34,875 nt of DNA from Lingula anatina (lineage: Eukaryota > Brachiopoda > Lingulata > Lingulida > Lingulidae), in assembly GCF_001039355.2 (NCBI RefSeq), contig NW_019775424.1:109038-143912 (forward strand), written 5' to 3'. The notes beneath the pieces are model-generated. The model was not told the origin of the DNA, did not search any database, and saw only the letters and a program-made list of their open reading frames with translations. This document shows positions 10,801-23,164 of the stretch, one piece after another (positions within the stretch are counted from its first letter, which is position 1; each line of letters starts with the position of its first letter). The translations under genes were made by a program, and so were the position numbers.

Positions 10801-11847
10801 AGCCAAGGGCCTGGTACCTGGATCTTCAATCATCAGCGGAGGTGGGATAAGATTGATATTACTTGTTTATTCTTCAAGTGTGAAACTTGGAAAGATTGTG
10901 ATTTTTTTCAAGATGTGTGTGTTTGAAAACCTAAATATCGTTATCTAATACATGCCATTATGGTTGGGTCAGTTTTATTTGTTCAAATGTAGAAGTATGT
11001 GCATAATGCATGTTTGTAGGGCTGTTTTTAAAGATTTTAAATCAGAAATGTCTTGTTCCAACCATAAAACTATAATAATAATGGGCCTCCAAATAAATAG
11101 TGATTTTTTTATACTGGAACCATTTGTAACATAATTGGGACTATGAGGGCATTTCCAGAGATTTAGATCGATCTTATTACATCGACCTAATTCCCTGGGG
11201 GTTCACGCTAAATTGCAGTCAGCCGACTGTGCACTGAAGTTAATTACCCCCTTACAGCTTGTAGTAGGAGGGACGGACATTTAAGTCGGATTATCTGACA
11301 GTAATCTAGTGAGAGTCCCCACGGGGATAGATCGATCTAAAATCTATGGGAATGCGCCCTATGTAACTTCTCTGTTTTTTTTACACAGTTTTGTCTTTTC
11401 AGGACTTGATCCAGATTCTGTTGATCACTTCAAGAAATGTGTAGATGAAATTCAAGAAGCATTATTTGAACAAAGGTTTGTATTTTTCATTATGTCTGAA
11501 ACTTTACTAACAGTAATGCACTAGTAAAGGATTTTTTTTCAGAAAAAGTGGTTTGTATTTTACAATTGTATTTATTATAACACATGAAAATATTTTGATG
11601 AGCCTAATTAATTTTTTTAAAAATTGAGTCATTAATTTTTTCATATTTAAGAGATGCCGTCATGTGTATAACCATATTTTCTTTATGTCTGTTTTTGTTC
11701 AGGTATGAAATTGCACTTAGTCACATGAGGGGTGCTTCCAAAATTTTCTCTGAGTCCAAAAATGATACCATGAAGTCTTTCTTCAACTTGGACAACGAGC
11801 TTGAGGTTTTGGAGAGGTTGTTCCTCTGCAGCTTGGCAAAACAATGA
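7808..11847 (+). CDS. Unrecognised 451-aa protein, eight coding exons
   Basis: The exons are 7808-7921, 8125-8671, 9283-9410, 9753-9822, 10048-10194, 10710-10841, 11403-11475 and 11703-11847. All junctions are GT-AG and the frame is continuous for 452 codons to TGA. I chose the ATG at 7808 because it is in frame with a second ATG at 7862 and adds an ordinary acidic stretch (HIVETEEESIPVTIMSW). An upstream exon is possible, since TTTTATAG precedes it. No signal peptide or membrane segment is seen, so it is probably intracellular. The N-terminal two thirds look like a mixed alpha/beta globular domain with buried aromatic strands (RYSWFIGNNLLAVSFWG). A proline/arginine-rich linker (NPLPRPRRDEEGNERE) follows near residue 320, then a helical C-terminus rich in Met, Glu and Lys. 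I do not recognise a family. The exon structure and composition leave little doubt that it is real. Confidence 0.85.
10250..10462 (+). repeat. Dispersed repeat A, copy 2
   Basis: This second copy of the element at 3538-3767 sits in intron 5 of the 451-aa gene in sense orientation. The end around ACAATTTTCCCCATTGAAAA is the best conserved part. Confidence 0.7.
11147..11359. mobile_element. MITE in intron 6
   Basis: A 213-base element has terminal inverted repeats: the left end GGGCATTTCCAGAGATTTAG continues into ATCGATCT, and the reverse complement of the right end reads GGGCGCATTCCCATAGATTT and then TAGATCGATCT. The flanks read TATGA and TATGT, a possible imperfect target-site duplication. 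It is GC-richer than the intron and carries no open frame. It lies only 43 bases before the exon at 11403. Confidence 0.7.
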
Positions 11848-14222
11848 TGAGGAGTTTGGAATATTTTGGTGAATTTTTGTGAGAGACACGAGACAAACAG
11901 TGATCACCACTGAAACTAAATTTAACAGATGAACAGATACATGTGCATCAATTCATTTGATTCTGATTAGACCAAGAGACTTCACCTTTCAATGGATAAA
12001 TGCAGCCTTTCTTGTTTTATTGAGAACAAGTTATTATTATAATTTTATTTTGGACAACTTACATTTTATATTATGATTTTCAGTCACTGGTTGCATCCTA
12101 GTAAGACAATTTTGATGAAAGCTTGATATGTTGATGTCCTTACAGATGATACATTAAAAAGTTAAATACTATATTTATCATTGAATATAAAGAATGTCAC
12201 TTGTATATTCTTATTAATTTTTGATTTACTTGATAGTAGCTTTAATATTTTACACATTTTATATTCTTTATTCAGTTAACATTCTGCTCATTCATTCTGC
12301 TCATTCTGTAAATTAGACCTATTTTTTGCACCAGTATATGTACCTGTTTTGAAGTGGTTTATTTTGCAGAGAATTATGTTTTATGTATGATTTACATATA
12401 GTTCTAGGAACATGATGTAAATGAACATTTAGAAGTTAATATGGGGATATTGTTGATTCTAAGACATTTCCACAGTTCCCCCCAAGACAACTCGCCGCTT
12501 TCCAGAAAAGAAAATACCTTGCTTTTGAGTCATCTATTTGAGACATTTATATATTTCTTGAAAATTTACTAAATATGAAAAAGAAAACGAAAAGTATTGG
12601 TTAACAATTACAAGAATTCGGAAGCTCACTTATGCCCTTAAACAGACCTTAGAGGAAACCTTCAATTATTAGATGCCATAGATATAAATTTGCCTTTAAA
12701 TGTCAGTTTTTAATCAAACAAATACTACAATTTATTAATTTTTTTCTTAAAGTCAATTAATCTGCATTTCATTTGATTTTATTAGTAAGTTTCGTGAATA
12801 TCAGGTTAAGTAAATAATAATTAATGAACTAGAAAAGAAAGCCAGATTCGATGATTCAGATTCAGATGCTTATTAATGTCAGGGGGTAGTGGTGAAACAA
12901 TTAAAAGTGATAATTCATTCCTTAATGGGATACATGGAAGAATGAGAGTATCCGTATACCCCACATCTACAAGGGGATAAATTTTTATTAAAGGCAGGCA
13001 TTTATAAATTTTCTCAAAATCACTGTCTTTGTTCATTCTCAGTATGTTATCCATCACAGGAGGTAGGGGGGTATTCCTGATAAATTATAATAGATTCATA
13101 CTTTTCAATTTATATATACAGTGAGAGTGTTTGTGTGTGTATACCTATTTGAAAATGTTGAATTCCATTGTAGTTGAAAGATACATTGTACCTTTATTAA
13201 ACTGATTCAGTATTTACAAACCATTATTTTGTCATGTTTCAAATTCTTTTAATAAAAGTGTAAATAAAAGTGTGTATGCATTATACAGTAATGCGAACGT
13301 TTTTGTTACTTTAAACAATTGGTAGATTCATTGACTGCATTCACAGTGTTTATTTTTACGTTTTTATTTTCAAAAGAAGTATACCAGTAATTTACAATTG
13401 GATAGTCTTATCTGCTATAATAGTATCTACACCCCAGTTTACGCAAGTAGGTAAATGCGACGTTTGAAAAGGAGGAAAAGATTATGTATTTTCTTAGATA
13501 TTTAAGATGTCGTTTTTTAAAAGGCGTAAAACTCCACAAACAACCACCAAAAAGACACTGATGATAAAGGCTTTATATTAGAGCTTAAAATTGATTTTAT
13601 TTCCCCGTCAATCGAGGACCAGGGCTGTAGAAAGATAGCTTATGATGCTTGAATTATTCTTAATTATTCCTGTTAGGCATATTTATTTCAAAACATTGTT
13701 TTACTTATTTTAAAAAACGACAGTGTTGTCAAAATATATTTTAAAAAATTCCACTGCAACCCCTTCATTTATATTTAATATGTATTTCCACACATATAGC
13801 TGTAGAAATACGTGTTGTGCCTAGAAACTAAACACAAAAAGAACAACACCTGTACCGCTAAGAATCAATTTTTAAATCATTCCATTATTATATGTTTTGG
13901 TATTTTTACTTAAACACATGCCTGCAGTGTTTTTCGTTCAGGATACACTCCCGCCCATCCCAAAACTGCACTCTCCTCCAACTCGACAGCATTCAGGAAC
14001 GGTTTTGGCAATCCGATACGCTGACACGTACATATGCCCATACTTACTAATAAACAAAATAAGGATGTTTTTCTTCAAATTTTGAAGTGAGCCAATGAAA
14101 ACAAAAGAAAAGAAAGATTTGCCGGTTCAACTTCTGCCTTGTGAATTTCCAGTGCGCTGTGTAAAGTAAGACGCTCAGTGTCTCAAGCAATTTTCAAAGT
14201 TACACAGTAGGAGTAAGCCAAA
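11848..14222. other. 3' UTR of the 451-aa gene, then intergenic DNA
   Basis: The AT-rich sequence after the stop codon probably includes a long 3' UTR. AATAAA occurs at 13251-13256 and again about 12 bases later, and ATTAAA occurs near 12152; which is used cannot be told. No further exon was recognised. CATTCTGCTCATT is repeated in tandem near 12282-12305. Confidence 0.5.
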
Positions 14223-14986
14223 ATGGAAATCGTTATTACGGTAAGCAATTTAAAGGCATGTCCTTTTACTAATTGTCGTGCGACTAAGCCTGAAACCTCT
14301 AGATCTATCTCCAAAGTAGTTCATAGAATCGCAGTCGAAGCCCAAACCGAGGAAGTAAATAAGAGGTGTCACAAAGTCTGAGACATGTTCTTATCTTATC
14401 GTCTTATTTTACTTGATTTTTAGCATATGGTTTTTAGAAATTTGGTGAAAATTGAATTGTTTCATGGAGTTAATGAAAACTATATTACGTTCAAATGATA
14501 TTCCCTTTGTAGGTCTTCGTTTTACTGGTCACTGTGAATACCATTCAGAGTGAAACGATTCCAAGTAACAGCCAAGGTCAGAAACGTATTTTGGCATGTT
14601 CTTCTGCGTCTCAGTTTTGTTGAACAACATAAAATTAAAAAGACTAAATCACAAATTTTAATAATGATAATTATAATATAATGGATTCTAGCGATATTTG
14701 AAATACAAAATGATAGCAAGATAAAAATAATTGTATTTGTGAACAGTAAACATTGAAAAAAAAAAGATTTGCTTTTTGGTAAACAAGGATGTATCCACTT
14801 GCTTCCACTCATTGTTTTTTTTTTCTTAATAAGTTATGAACCACATCAAACAAGACATGCTTTAGTGATGTTAGCTAGATGTTGCATTGATGCTTGGTGC
14901 ACGTGGTAAAGTATCTTTGATCACATTTCATTAAAAAAATCGATATTCACGTATAAAACAACATCTTATGCTTCCTCACATAAATA

Positions 14987-15044
<58 letters not shown>

Positions 15045-15668
15045 GACACACATGCACAAACACAGATAAGTACACATGGATTTTATTCATAGCGTTTCAT
15101 GTACGCAATGTTATCATTAATCCTAGAATACCCAGACGGATTCTGGTTTGGAGTTCAGTCGTTGAATTGCGTCTTGGACTTAAAGACCAAACGCTCCGTG
15201 GTGAAGCCGGACCCCGAGTTCCGTGTTCCCATACGGTATGCACACCGCTTGCTCTACTACCGAGGCCTAGTCTTCGAGTGGGGGGTCAGTGAAGACGGGC
15301 ACTCGCATGGCACGTCTCCTGCGTCTCCGGACTGCGCCGTTCGGTGGGAGGCTAAGCCGTCAGGAAGGAGCAACTGTAGCAGTGACGTCGCCAAAGACTT
15401 CGCAGCATCCTACAAGTCGAAATTCGGAGACTATCACTTGATTACCAACAATTGCCATTTATTTGCCACTCGCCTAGCGCGACTGTTGCGAAGCGCTGAT
15501 TGTAAATCTCACGAGACTGCGTTCAGTAGGTTGGTAAACCGCTGGCTGCAGGGGCTGTGGACTGCGGTAGAGGAGTGGGTGACCCCGAGCGAAGACGGAC
15601 ATGCACCAGTTTTCACCAATAACCGCCCGGGCATGCGAAATGACGAGAAAATATACGTTGTAGAGTAA
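14223..15668 (+). CDS. Secreted protein with permuted papain-like (LRAT/PPPDE-type) fold
   Basis: Three exons (14223-14240, 14513-14576, 15127-15668) join into 207 codons plus TAA. Residues 1-19 (MEIVITVFVLLVTVNTIQS) form a clear signal peptide split across exons 1 and 2, so the protein should be secreted. The rest has the His-before-Cys order of permuted papain-like families such as LRAT, PPPDE and DUF778: RYAHRLLYYRGLVFEWG (His67, Glu78) early, then DYHLITNNCHLFATRLARLL (Cys137) at the start of a helix. His67 and Cys137 are candidate catalytic residues; their identity is inferred from the pattern. Exon 3 is much richer in G+C than its surroundings. GTGAATTTCC at 14141-14150 differs by one base from an NF-kappaB site. 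AATAAA lies at 15876-15881. The family assignment is tentative; a secreted protein of unknown activity is the safe description. Confidence 0.75.
14990..15052. repeat. (CT)n(CA)n compound microsatellite
   Basis: About 20 CT units run into about 7 CA units, then an imperfect ACACAGACACACA tail. The array ends about 75 bases before the 3' splice site of exon 3 of the secreted papain-like gene. Confidence 0.95.
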
Positions 15669-15875
15669 AAGACATTGGGAAAAGATACATTTGTCATGAT
15701 GATAGGATTTAATTTCACGGGGTTAAATTTATTATTGAAGATGTCAAAATTTGTAAACATTATTAAATTTGAAGTCAATACGTAATGACCAAGTGAGAGA
15801 ACAGTAAATATTTTGATTGTTCAGAGAACAGAGATGGTTTTACGGCTGACCAACACATGTATGTGACAAATGAGA

Positions 15876-15881
15876 AATAAA
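15876..15881 (+). terminator. Poly(A) signal of the papain-like gene
   Basis: AATAAA lies about 210 bases after the stop codon and is the first canonical signal downstream. Confidence 0.5.
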
Positions 15882-16020
15882 CATGAGTGAAAACGATATA
15901 AAACTGTTTAATGTATTAACAATAAAAATAATAAACTAGTTTACAGCTGTATCATGCTTGTCACATTTGCAGGCCATTGGCTGTCTGTCTGTCCGTCTGT
16001 CTGTTTACATTTATCTTAGA

Positions 16021-16288
16021 GAGCATTCAGAACAAGTTGATCCGCGGACTAAATATGGCTGACCAACGCAAAGCGATAACGCTAATCCCCTGATGGTCTC
16101 CCCTCCTCCACACGCGCCGTCGCTGTAAAGGCGTAGCAACTAAACCTCGGAACCGAGATTTAATCCGTTTAATGGCACGTGTGGAGGCGGGGAGACCATC
16201 AGGGAATTTAGCGGCTTGCTTTTAAGCGGGGTCGGCCATATTTAGTCGGCAGATCAGTTTGTCCGCGGATCATCTGTGCTGAATGCGC
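16021..16288. mobile_element. Long fold-back MITE between convergent genes
   Basis: Two arms of about 100 bases are near-perfect inverted repeats around a loop of about 60 bases. Left arm blocks GCATTCAG, TTGATCCGCGG, ACTAAATATGGC and CTGATGGTCTCCCC recur in order in the reverse complement of the right arm, as does CCTCCACACG. The right arm has about 12 extra bases after CCGCGG. There is no coding capacity. It sits between the stop codons of the convergent papain-like and SLC6 genes. A (CTGT)n patch lies just upstream at 15981-16004. Confidence 0.85.
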
Positions 16289-16603
16289 TTTTACATGTAG
16301 AAGTGTACAATGGATATGAGACAGGAGGAGGCGATTAAGAAGAAACATATGCCTACATGTACCAATTATGTTGAAAGTTCGAATTGCTTATCTGTATGTG
16401 TTTCACATATTTTGATGAAGTATAAAGTTTTTAAAAAATGGTATGTTATACGTATATCATGTTAGTAAAAATAATGTTATAGCATGCCCTCAAAAAGAAA
16501 ATCGTGCAGTTGGGGTAGGGCAATGCGGTGGTTTCCATCCACTATTAAGCAAATGTAATGAATCTGAATCACAATTTATAATACATGTGGACCTCAACAC
16601 TGG

Positions 16604-16609
16604 TTTATT
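16604..16609 (-). terminator. Possible poly(A) signal of the SLC6 gene
   Basis: AATAAA on the minus strand lies 34 bases beyond the stop codon, which would give a very short 3' UTR. Confidence 0.4.
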
Positions 16610-16642
16610 AAGATTCTACAGCAACGTCTACACTTTATATGT

Positions 16643-19600
16643 TTAAACGGACGTTTCTGATCTCTTCATGTCCGACAGCGTGCTGGCTGCTGTACTGGGT
16701 GCCGCAGTAGAACCCTGACCCAGTGTGCTTATGGAGCCGCCTGTCTGTGGCCTGCTCCAAAGAGAGGACGAGGAATATCCTAAATTCTCTTCCCCTGCCT
16801 CCATCTGGCCATAGTACTCTTTACGTAACCCCTCGCTAGCCGGCCCCCAGTCGGGCAAGGGTCGCATCACCTCTTTTGTAAACTGAAATATACCCAATAG
16901 AATGTTACGTGTCTCGACCAACAGCACAGGTTTCATTATTTTATCAAGAATGGACACGCTTTTTACTTTTATTTATGTTACTTCACCGCTAAACTGAACA
17001 CACAGTACGTAAATCTATGATTACCACATCATGACATATGTTAACGAAGTTTTCATGCTTTCGTTGGCGAAAGCTTGTGTGTTAGGTGGTGGGTAAAATA
17101 TCTCAAAAAGATCTTCACAAATGTTGGTGAAATTTTCAGGACGGAAAAAAGTGATTACAATTTCACCTAAAGAAAGGCGTCTAATATTTTCAAAATGACT
17201 TTCATAGTTTTTGCTTTCTGCTTTTTCGGGTTATATTTTACTTAAGAAACAATAACTGAATAACACTTAACGATGTTTAATAAAGCCTTAAAATACTCGT
17301 AAACATATAGAATTATAAAACCTGTGGCTAAAGTTTTACTTACTTCCCATCCACCATCTTTACAAAACCTATACATCCACCAAACAGGGATCATGAGTGT
17401 CGGCCACAGGGATATCAACCACCCCAGGGCCACCGCCCACCCAGGGTACTGGTACGTGTTATACGTGGGGTTTTTGTACAGAACAAAGTTGAAAATAATG
17501 GTTACCTGAAAACAAAAACACCCAATATTGAATTAATGTAAAAAGAAGTCAAGCATCAAAACAAATCACGGATTACAATTCGGAAAAAAAATCAGGAAAA
17601 AATTATGGATAATATCATTCATTATTCGAGTGTGGTGTATGGGCGGCCAAATGTGTTAATTAATCGACGAAGATTTCTGTATGTTTACTTAACTACATAT
17701 GAACGACCACATAAAAATACATTAATATGGAATTCCGTGGTTTTGATGCAAGCTGAAAGTCTTGGTAACAGTAGTCCTAGTTACAAACTTTTTGTTGTTT
17801 CATGTTGTTGGCAACGTCAAACATATATCCAATTAGTAAATTCTATTGTGTCGTTCTGAGGCGTGCCTTTTTATCTAAACCGATTAAGGTCTATACGAGT
17901 CTGTGGCGCTGTCTATTTTACAGTTTTAAATACATACGAAAATGATCACAGGTGTTAACACGATCCAGCAGACTTTCCAGTAAATATTTGGCTTTCTTCC
18001 TAACATCATTTCAATGTCCGTGGAAAACTGATCGTAGCCTGAAAATAAACGTACACAAATGAACACACGTGATGAGTACAAAACTGTCAATTATTCCAAT
18101 AACGACTTATCTGTTGAAGCTGTGAAGAAGTATCGAAAAGTTAAAAGTCAATTTTCCCGGACGGCGGACGGACAACTTTAGGCTGTGTATGTCATTCCTT
18201 GTCTACTGTGAATTTTCATCCATTATAGGAACACAAATTCAATCGGAAAAAGAAAAAAATGGACATTGGTCTTGATTTGAATGTTGGAATTATTCGGAAG
18301 TTATTACACAGGAATAGCGAACAGAGTAAAAAAAATCATCTAGTGGGTTTACAAGTGGTATTGCATGTAAATTCGTACAAGTTACCCTTACCATATATCC
18401 AATTAAGCACTACCACTTCAGTAAAACCCACCACCAGTAACGGAAATCCACTGACACTGTAGTCCAATAAATTTAGCATGTATATGCCACCCTAAATAAT
18501 AAAAAAATATAGCATATAACTTACAAGTAAGCATAGCTTAAAATTTTTGTAATATATAGCCACACTTCTTATCAGTGGGAGATTTTAAGAGAAGCATGTC
18601 TGATTTTCCGATCCATTAGCTGGTGCTTTTTGATAACATAGTCTGGAAGCCTCATATTTGGCCCTGGACATAAACCATATTTCTTTAAACATACAAAAAT
18701 TCCACTCTTCCATCTGCATATTCACTGAACATACCCTTGTAGCCATTGGAAGTCCTAGTAAAAAGCACACGAAACAAAACACAGCCCGGAAGATGATGTT
18801 ATTTTTCCGTGGACGAAGCCAGTCTGCATACTCGTCAGTTAACGCGCTGAGGACACATTCGACTGTAGACAGCTAAAACAGGTTATGACGTATTTCAAGT
18901 TTTAAATTCAAATCTATTCCTTTTTGACATGACAGCGCAGTTTACAATAATCAAATTTGAAAATATATATTCAAATATATATTAACAAAAAGAACGAAAC
19001 GTTTATCGTCATTTTTTAAGAAGTCTATCAAAATCACAAATCGACTCTGTTTTGAGCAGTATGGTAAGAAACAAACGGTAAGCAACCTACCTGGGAGCCG
19101 AAACCCAGGGTCGCCATCATGATAAAGAAAAGGATCGCCCACAGAGGTGACAGCGGCATCCTTGCTATGGCCTCTGGGTAGGCTACAAATGCTAAACCTG
19201 GACCTAAAATCAGACCAATAAGATGAATTTCCCCTCCATCTTCTCTTCTCTTCTCTCTTTTGTACAAATACCATTTCAAACAGCTGGCGATTAAATTTTC
19301 TGTATGAACATACACACTGTAGCAGAGAGGCGAGGCACGTTCAGCCCTCTGGGGTACCTCCAATGTATTCATGACTATTGATTTAAACTCACTAAGACTA
19401 GAATTTAAGTCTCTTAGTTTTGGGTCACTTTTACTCAGATTAGGATTTTTAATATTTGAAATAAATGCATATGCTATATTTAAGCTTCAATTCCAAGTGG
19501 TGGTTGCTTTTTCCCGGCCGAACTTTTAGGTGCATATTACACAGGTGCCAGGCAATTTTAAAATATCTGTTGAGACGTAATGAATCAGTACTCACCTCCT

Positions 19601-22515
19601 GCTACAACGTCTTCAACTAGCACACCTTTGTTATAAGCTATATTACCAAGGACGGAAAAAATGACAAAACCAGCGTAAACACTCGTGGCGCAGTTGATTG
19701 TCGCAACAATTATAGAATCCCTGAAATGAAGTTCATCGTTTTATTTCAAAATTGCTTAATAAGGGAAATAGACGGCATTTATATAAACTTGGACTGTTGG
19801 TGTCTTTCAATAATTGTTGCTGAATAATCTACTTCAGACATATGTCAAATGGATAGATACCTCTAAATCAACACAAGACTAAAATTGATTAGTAAACGTA
19901 GCAAAAACAGTGGCAGCTGAGATAGGAGAAAAACGAGTTTACAGAATGAACTCCCCGCCCCCTTACCACGTACCTGAGGCAGTTGTTTTTAAAGTCGTTG
20001 TAACTGGACATGGCTATCAATCCGCCAGAACAGGCACTGAGAGAAAAGAAGATCTGCGTAGCTGCATCACTCCACACCTAAAACATGAATAAGTTTAGAG
20101 TTGTGGTGTAATGGTTGGAACTTTAAAAAAATGTTAGAGATCCTGAAATTGCATTTGTACGTTTTTGCACAATGAAAATGCCACTTGAAACCGATTGGGA
20201 AATGTCTTTCTTACCCTAGAATCTGCCAGTTTGGAGAAGTCTGGTTTGAGGTAAAATGTAATTCCGTCCACAGCGCCATCTAGTGTAAGCCCGCGTACCA
20301 AAAGTATGGTCAGCATTATGTAGGGAAAAATTGCGGTAAAGTAGGCAACCTGTAGAAAATGTTGTCAGTATTAAGATGTATTACTAACAGACAAAGCAAC
20401 CAATGATTTTAGTAAACCCAAATGTATAAAAGCATTATGCTGAGAGATTGGACATATTTCTGTTGTTTTGGAAATTATTGTTTTACTGTGCGCGTGATAG
20501 ATCATCGCATATATATTAGGTTAAAACCTAAATTGTAACTGAAACATGTACCTTCCCTAGGGTTTGAATGCCCTTCAGTAGACATAATAACACAATGACC
20601 CAGGCTACAAATAGTGCCACCGGTACACGCCAGTTCATACCCCCGGGCTCGTCAATACCGGAGGTGACTTCCAGCACAAAGTTACTGAAATAGATGTATT
20701 ATAAAGAAAGATAGATGTTGTTGCATTAATAAAAATGTCAGTTCAATAAAACCAATATTCATCTGTAATAAAGCTTATCTAAATGGCCTTTTGTCCGTAA
20801 AAAATTGTCAGATAAAATCTATATAAATGATATAAAACACTTAAAAGTGGATTTGAGTCAAAGGAATATTTGGGATTTTCAATATATCTAAAGATTGTTC
20901 ATAACTGACACTAATGATTAGTTGCGTGTAGCATCGGTTGGTTTTCATGCATAAAATGAAGAATAAAAAATACTCACTCGTAATATTCTTCACTTGGCGT
21001 GGTGCTGCGCCCAGTAAAGTTCACAGCGATAGCTAGAGCTGAAATAAAACAATAATTACACACAGACTGAACAATTTTAAGAAAATCATTATAATTATTT
21101 TCAATATGGATTTTTAATAGGACAACCTGATTTAAAAAAAAGATAATTTGGTCACGATTAAGCGATACAAGGACATCTTCGTTCAGCGGGAGACGATCAA
21201 CTGAGCGTCAGAGTCTTTACATTCCTCACAAAGACAACCGTAAGCACTTGAAATATGTTTTTGAAATATGATTTTGTAAATATTTGCTCAAAAATAATAC
21301 CTGTTTTATTTTTGGGGTCCTCGACACAAGAAGGCGTGTTCCAGTATTTCCGGCAGGTGGTCCAGGGGAGCTCGGCGGTCATGGAGGAGATGAGGAAGAC
21401 CAGCACGTGAGAGATGACCACATTGTAGTAGAGTCCAATCATCCAAGACACGGACACCATCGCAAAGCCCAGGCCTAATGTCACAGTGATAAACCCATTC
21501 AGTGTAATATATATGTAGCGATTTAATGCAATGAGAAGTACATACAAGATAAGAGGGGGGTCTGTTATTCAAACGTAGCCCATCACAATATTAAATCCAT
21601 CCAACTTTGTATTATTGGGAAGGGGCACGGAGGTGCTTTTCCCTCGTTTGCCTTACCCTCTACTAGGGCAACAGCTTGATTTTTCACAGATAGTCACAGA
21701 TATGTCTCTAGATAAATAGACAGTCATTTTAGTCTGATGTCAGCCTCAGCAAAAAATGTCCACATTAATAATTGCGGCCCTATAGAGGCTACGTTTGCCT
21801 CGAGGATGGAAAGATTGCTTGGTCTTTTTTTGTTTCTCTCGCTATATTTAACACAGCTGACAATAATTCTATCACAACGGACATATAGGCCAAAGAACAG
21901 TCTACAATATAAAAGTTGTGGAGATCTACCGGTCTATGTGTATGCAATGTGATGAATTTATAGAATACATTTCTTTGAAAAGGCAGATACTTACCCTTGA
22001 ACAGAATGTTAATTCTCCATATAGTTATTGGTCCCAAGCTGGCAAACTGACCGAACGCCAGCTCTAGAAAGAACAGGGGGAGGCCAACAAACACAAGCAT
22101 TATGATGTAAGGCAGAAGGAACGCTCCTGAAAGTTTAGATTTGCTTTTTGTCATAAAGAAAATGGTGCAAATAACCCAGTATAATAATTCCAATAAATTT
22201 AATTCTAATGTAAACACAAAATGATATTAAGTAACTTATGCCTTGGTCATAAAAGGATATCCTTTAGAGATTGTTTGTTTTTGATTACCGCGTCACTTAA
22301 TGCACATTAATCAGCTAGTTTAATGGACTTAAAGTCTTTGACATTGCAATTTACACCCTGGTTACACTGATAACAATGTTAAGATGGCTACAAGTGAAAA
22401 CTATTACTTCCGCAATGAAGGTGAAATCTAGGCTTTGGTTAGTAATTAATGTGTGATCGAATTATATTCTAAGAAAGAAAGATGACGAGTATGACGAGGC
22501 TTATTTTTCTTCTTC

Positions 22516-22565
<50 letters not shown>

Positions 22566-23132
22566 CAGTTTTTTTTTCCCCCTTTACACTGGNGTATCAG
22601 AATGAATGCTCAATGATCGGCCAGTTGTCGGCACGTAAAGTATTATAATTCTTTAACTCTCAAATGGGGCCGAACTGCTGGACGCAGAAGGGACGCCGTC
22701 CAGTGTAAAGGGGGCTTTAGTTACTTTAAAATTATCTCATCATCTTCAGTTTTTTAATACGTCCCTTTGCCACGTGAACAAAAATTTGAAAGCGAAAAGA
22801 AAAAAGAAACAAGAAAAATGAATAAAGAAAGAAACAAGATAAAGAACAAAGAAATAAGGAAAAGGGACGCAGACGTCACGATTAAGAGTTTTTACATGAA
22901 CTTACCTCCCCCGTTCCTGAACGTCAGGTAAGGAAATCTCCATACGTTCCCTAAGCCCACAGCATACCCCACACATGTCAATATAAACTCAAACTTTCCA
23001 CCCCATGTGGCACGTCCATCCTCTGCCTCGGTCTGTGAACGGAAAGTTTGGAAATATAAAAATGTTACAAACTATGTCACTGTAAATAAAGAGCACTAAA
23101 GATTTACGAATGAGACACAGCCTACACCAGAT

Positions 23133-23164
<32 letters not shown>

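Noticed and set aside
21306-21572. Minus-strand frame of 88 aa
   Set aside because: It is a frame-shifted shadow of the SLC6 exon at 21301-21474, which reads correctly in another frame.
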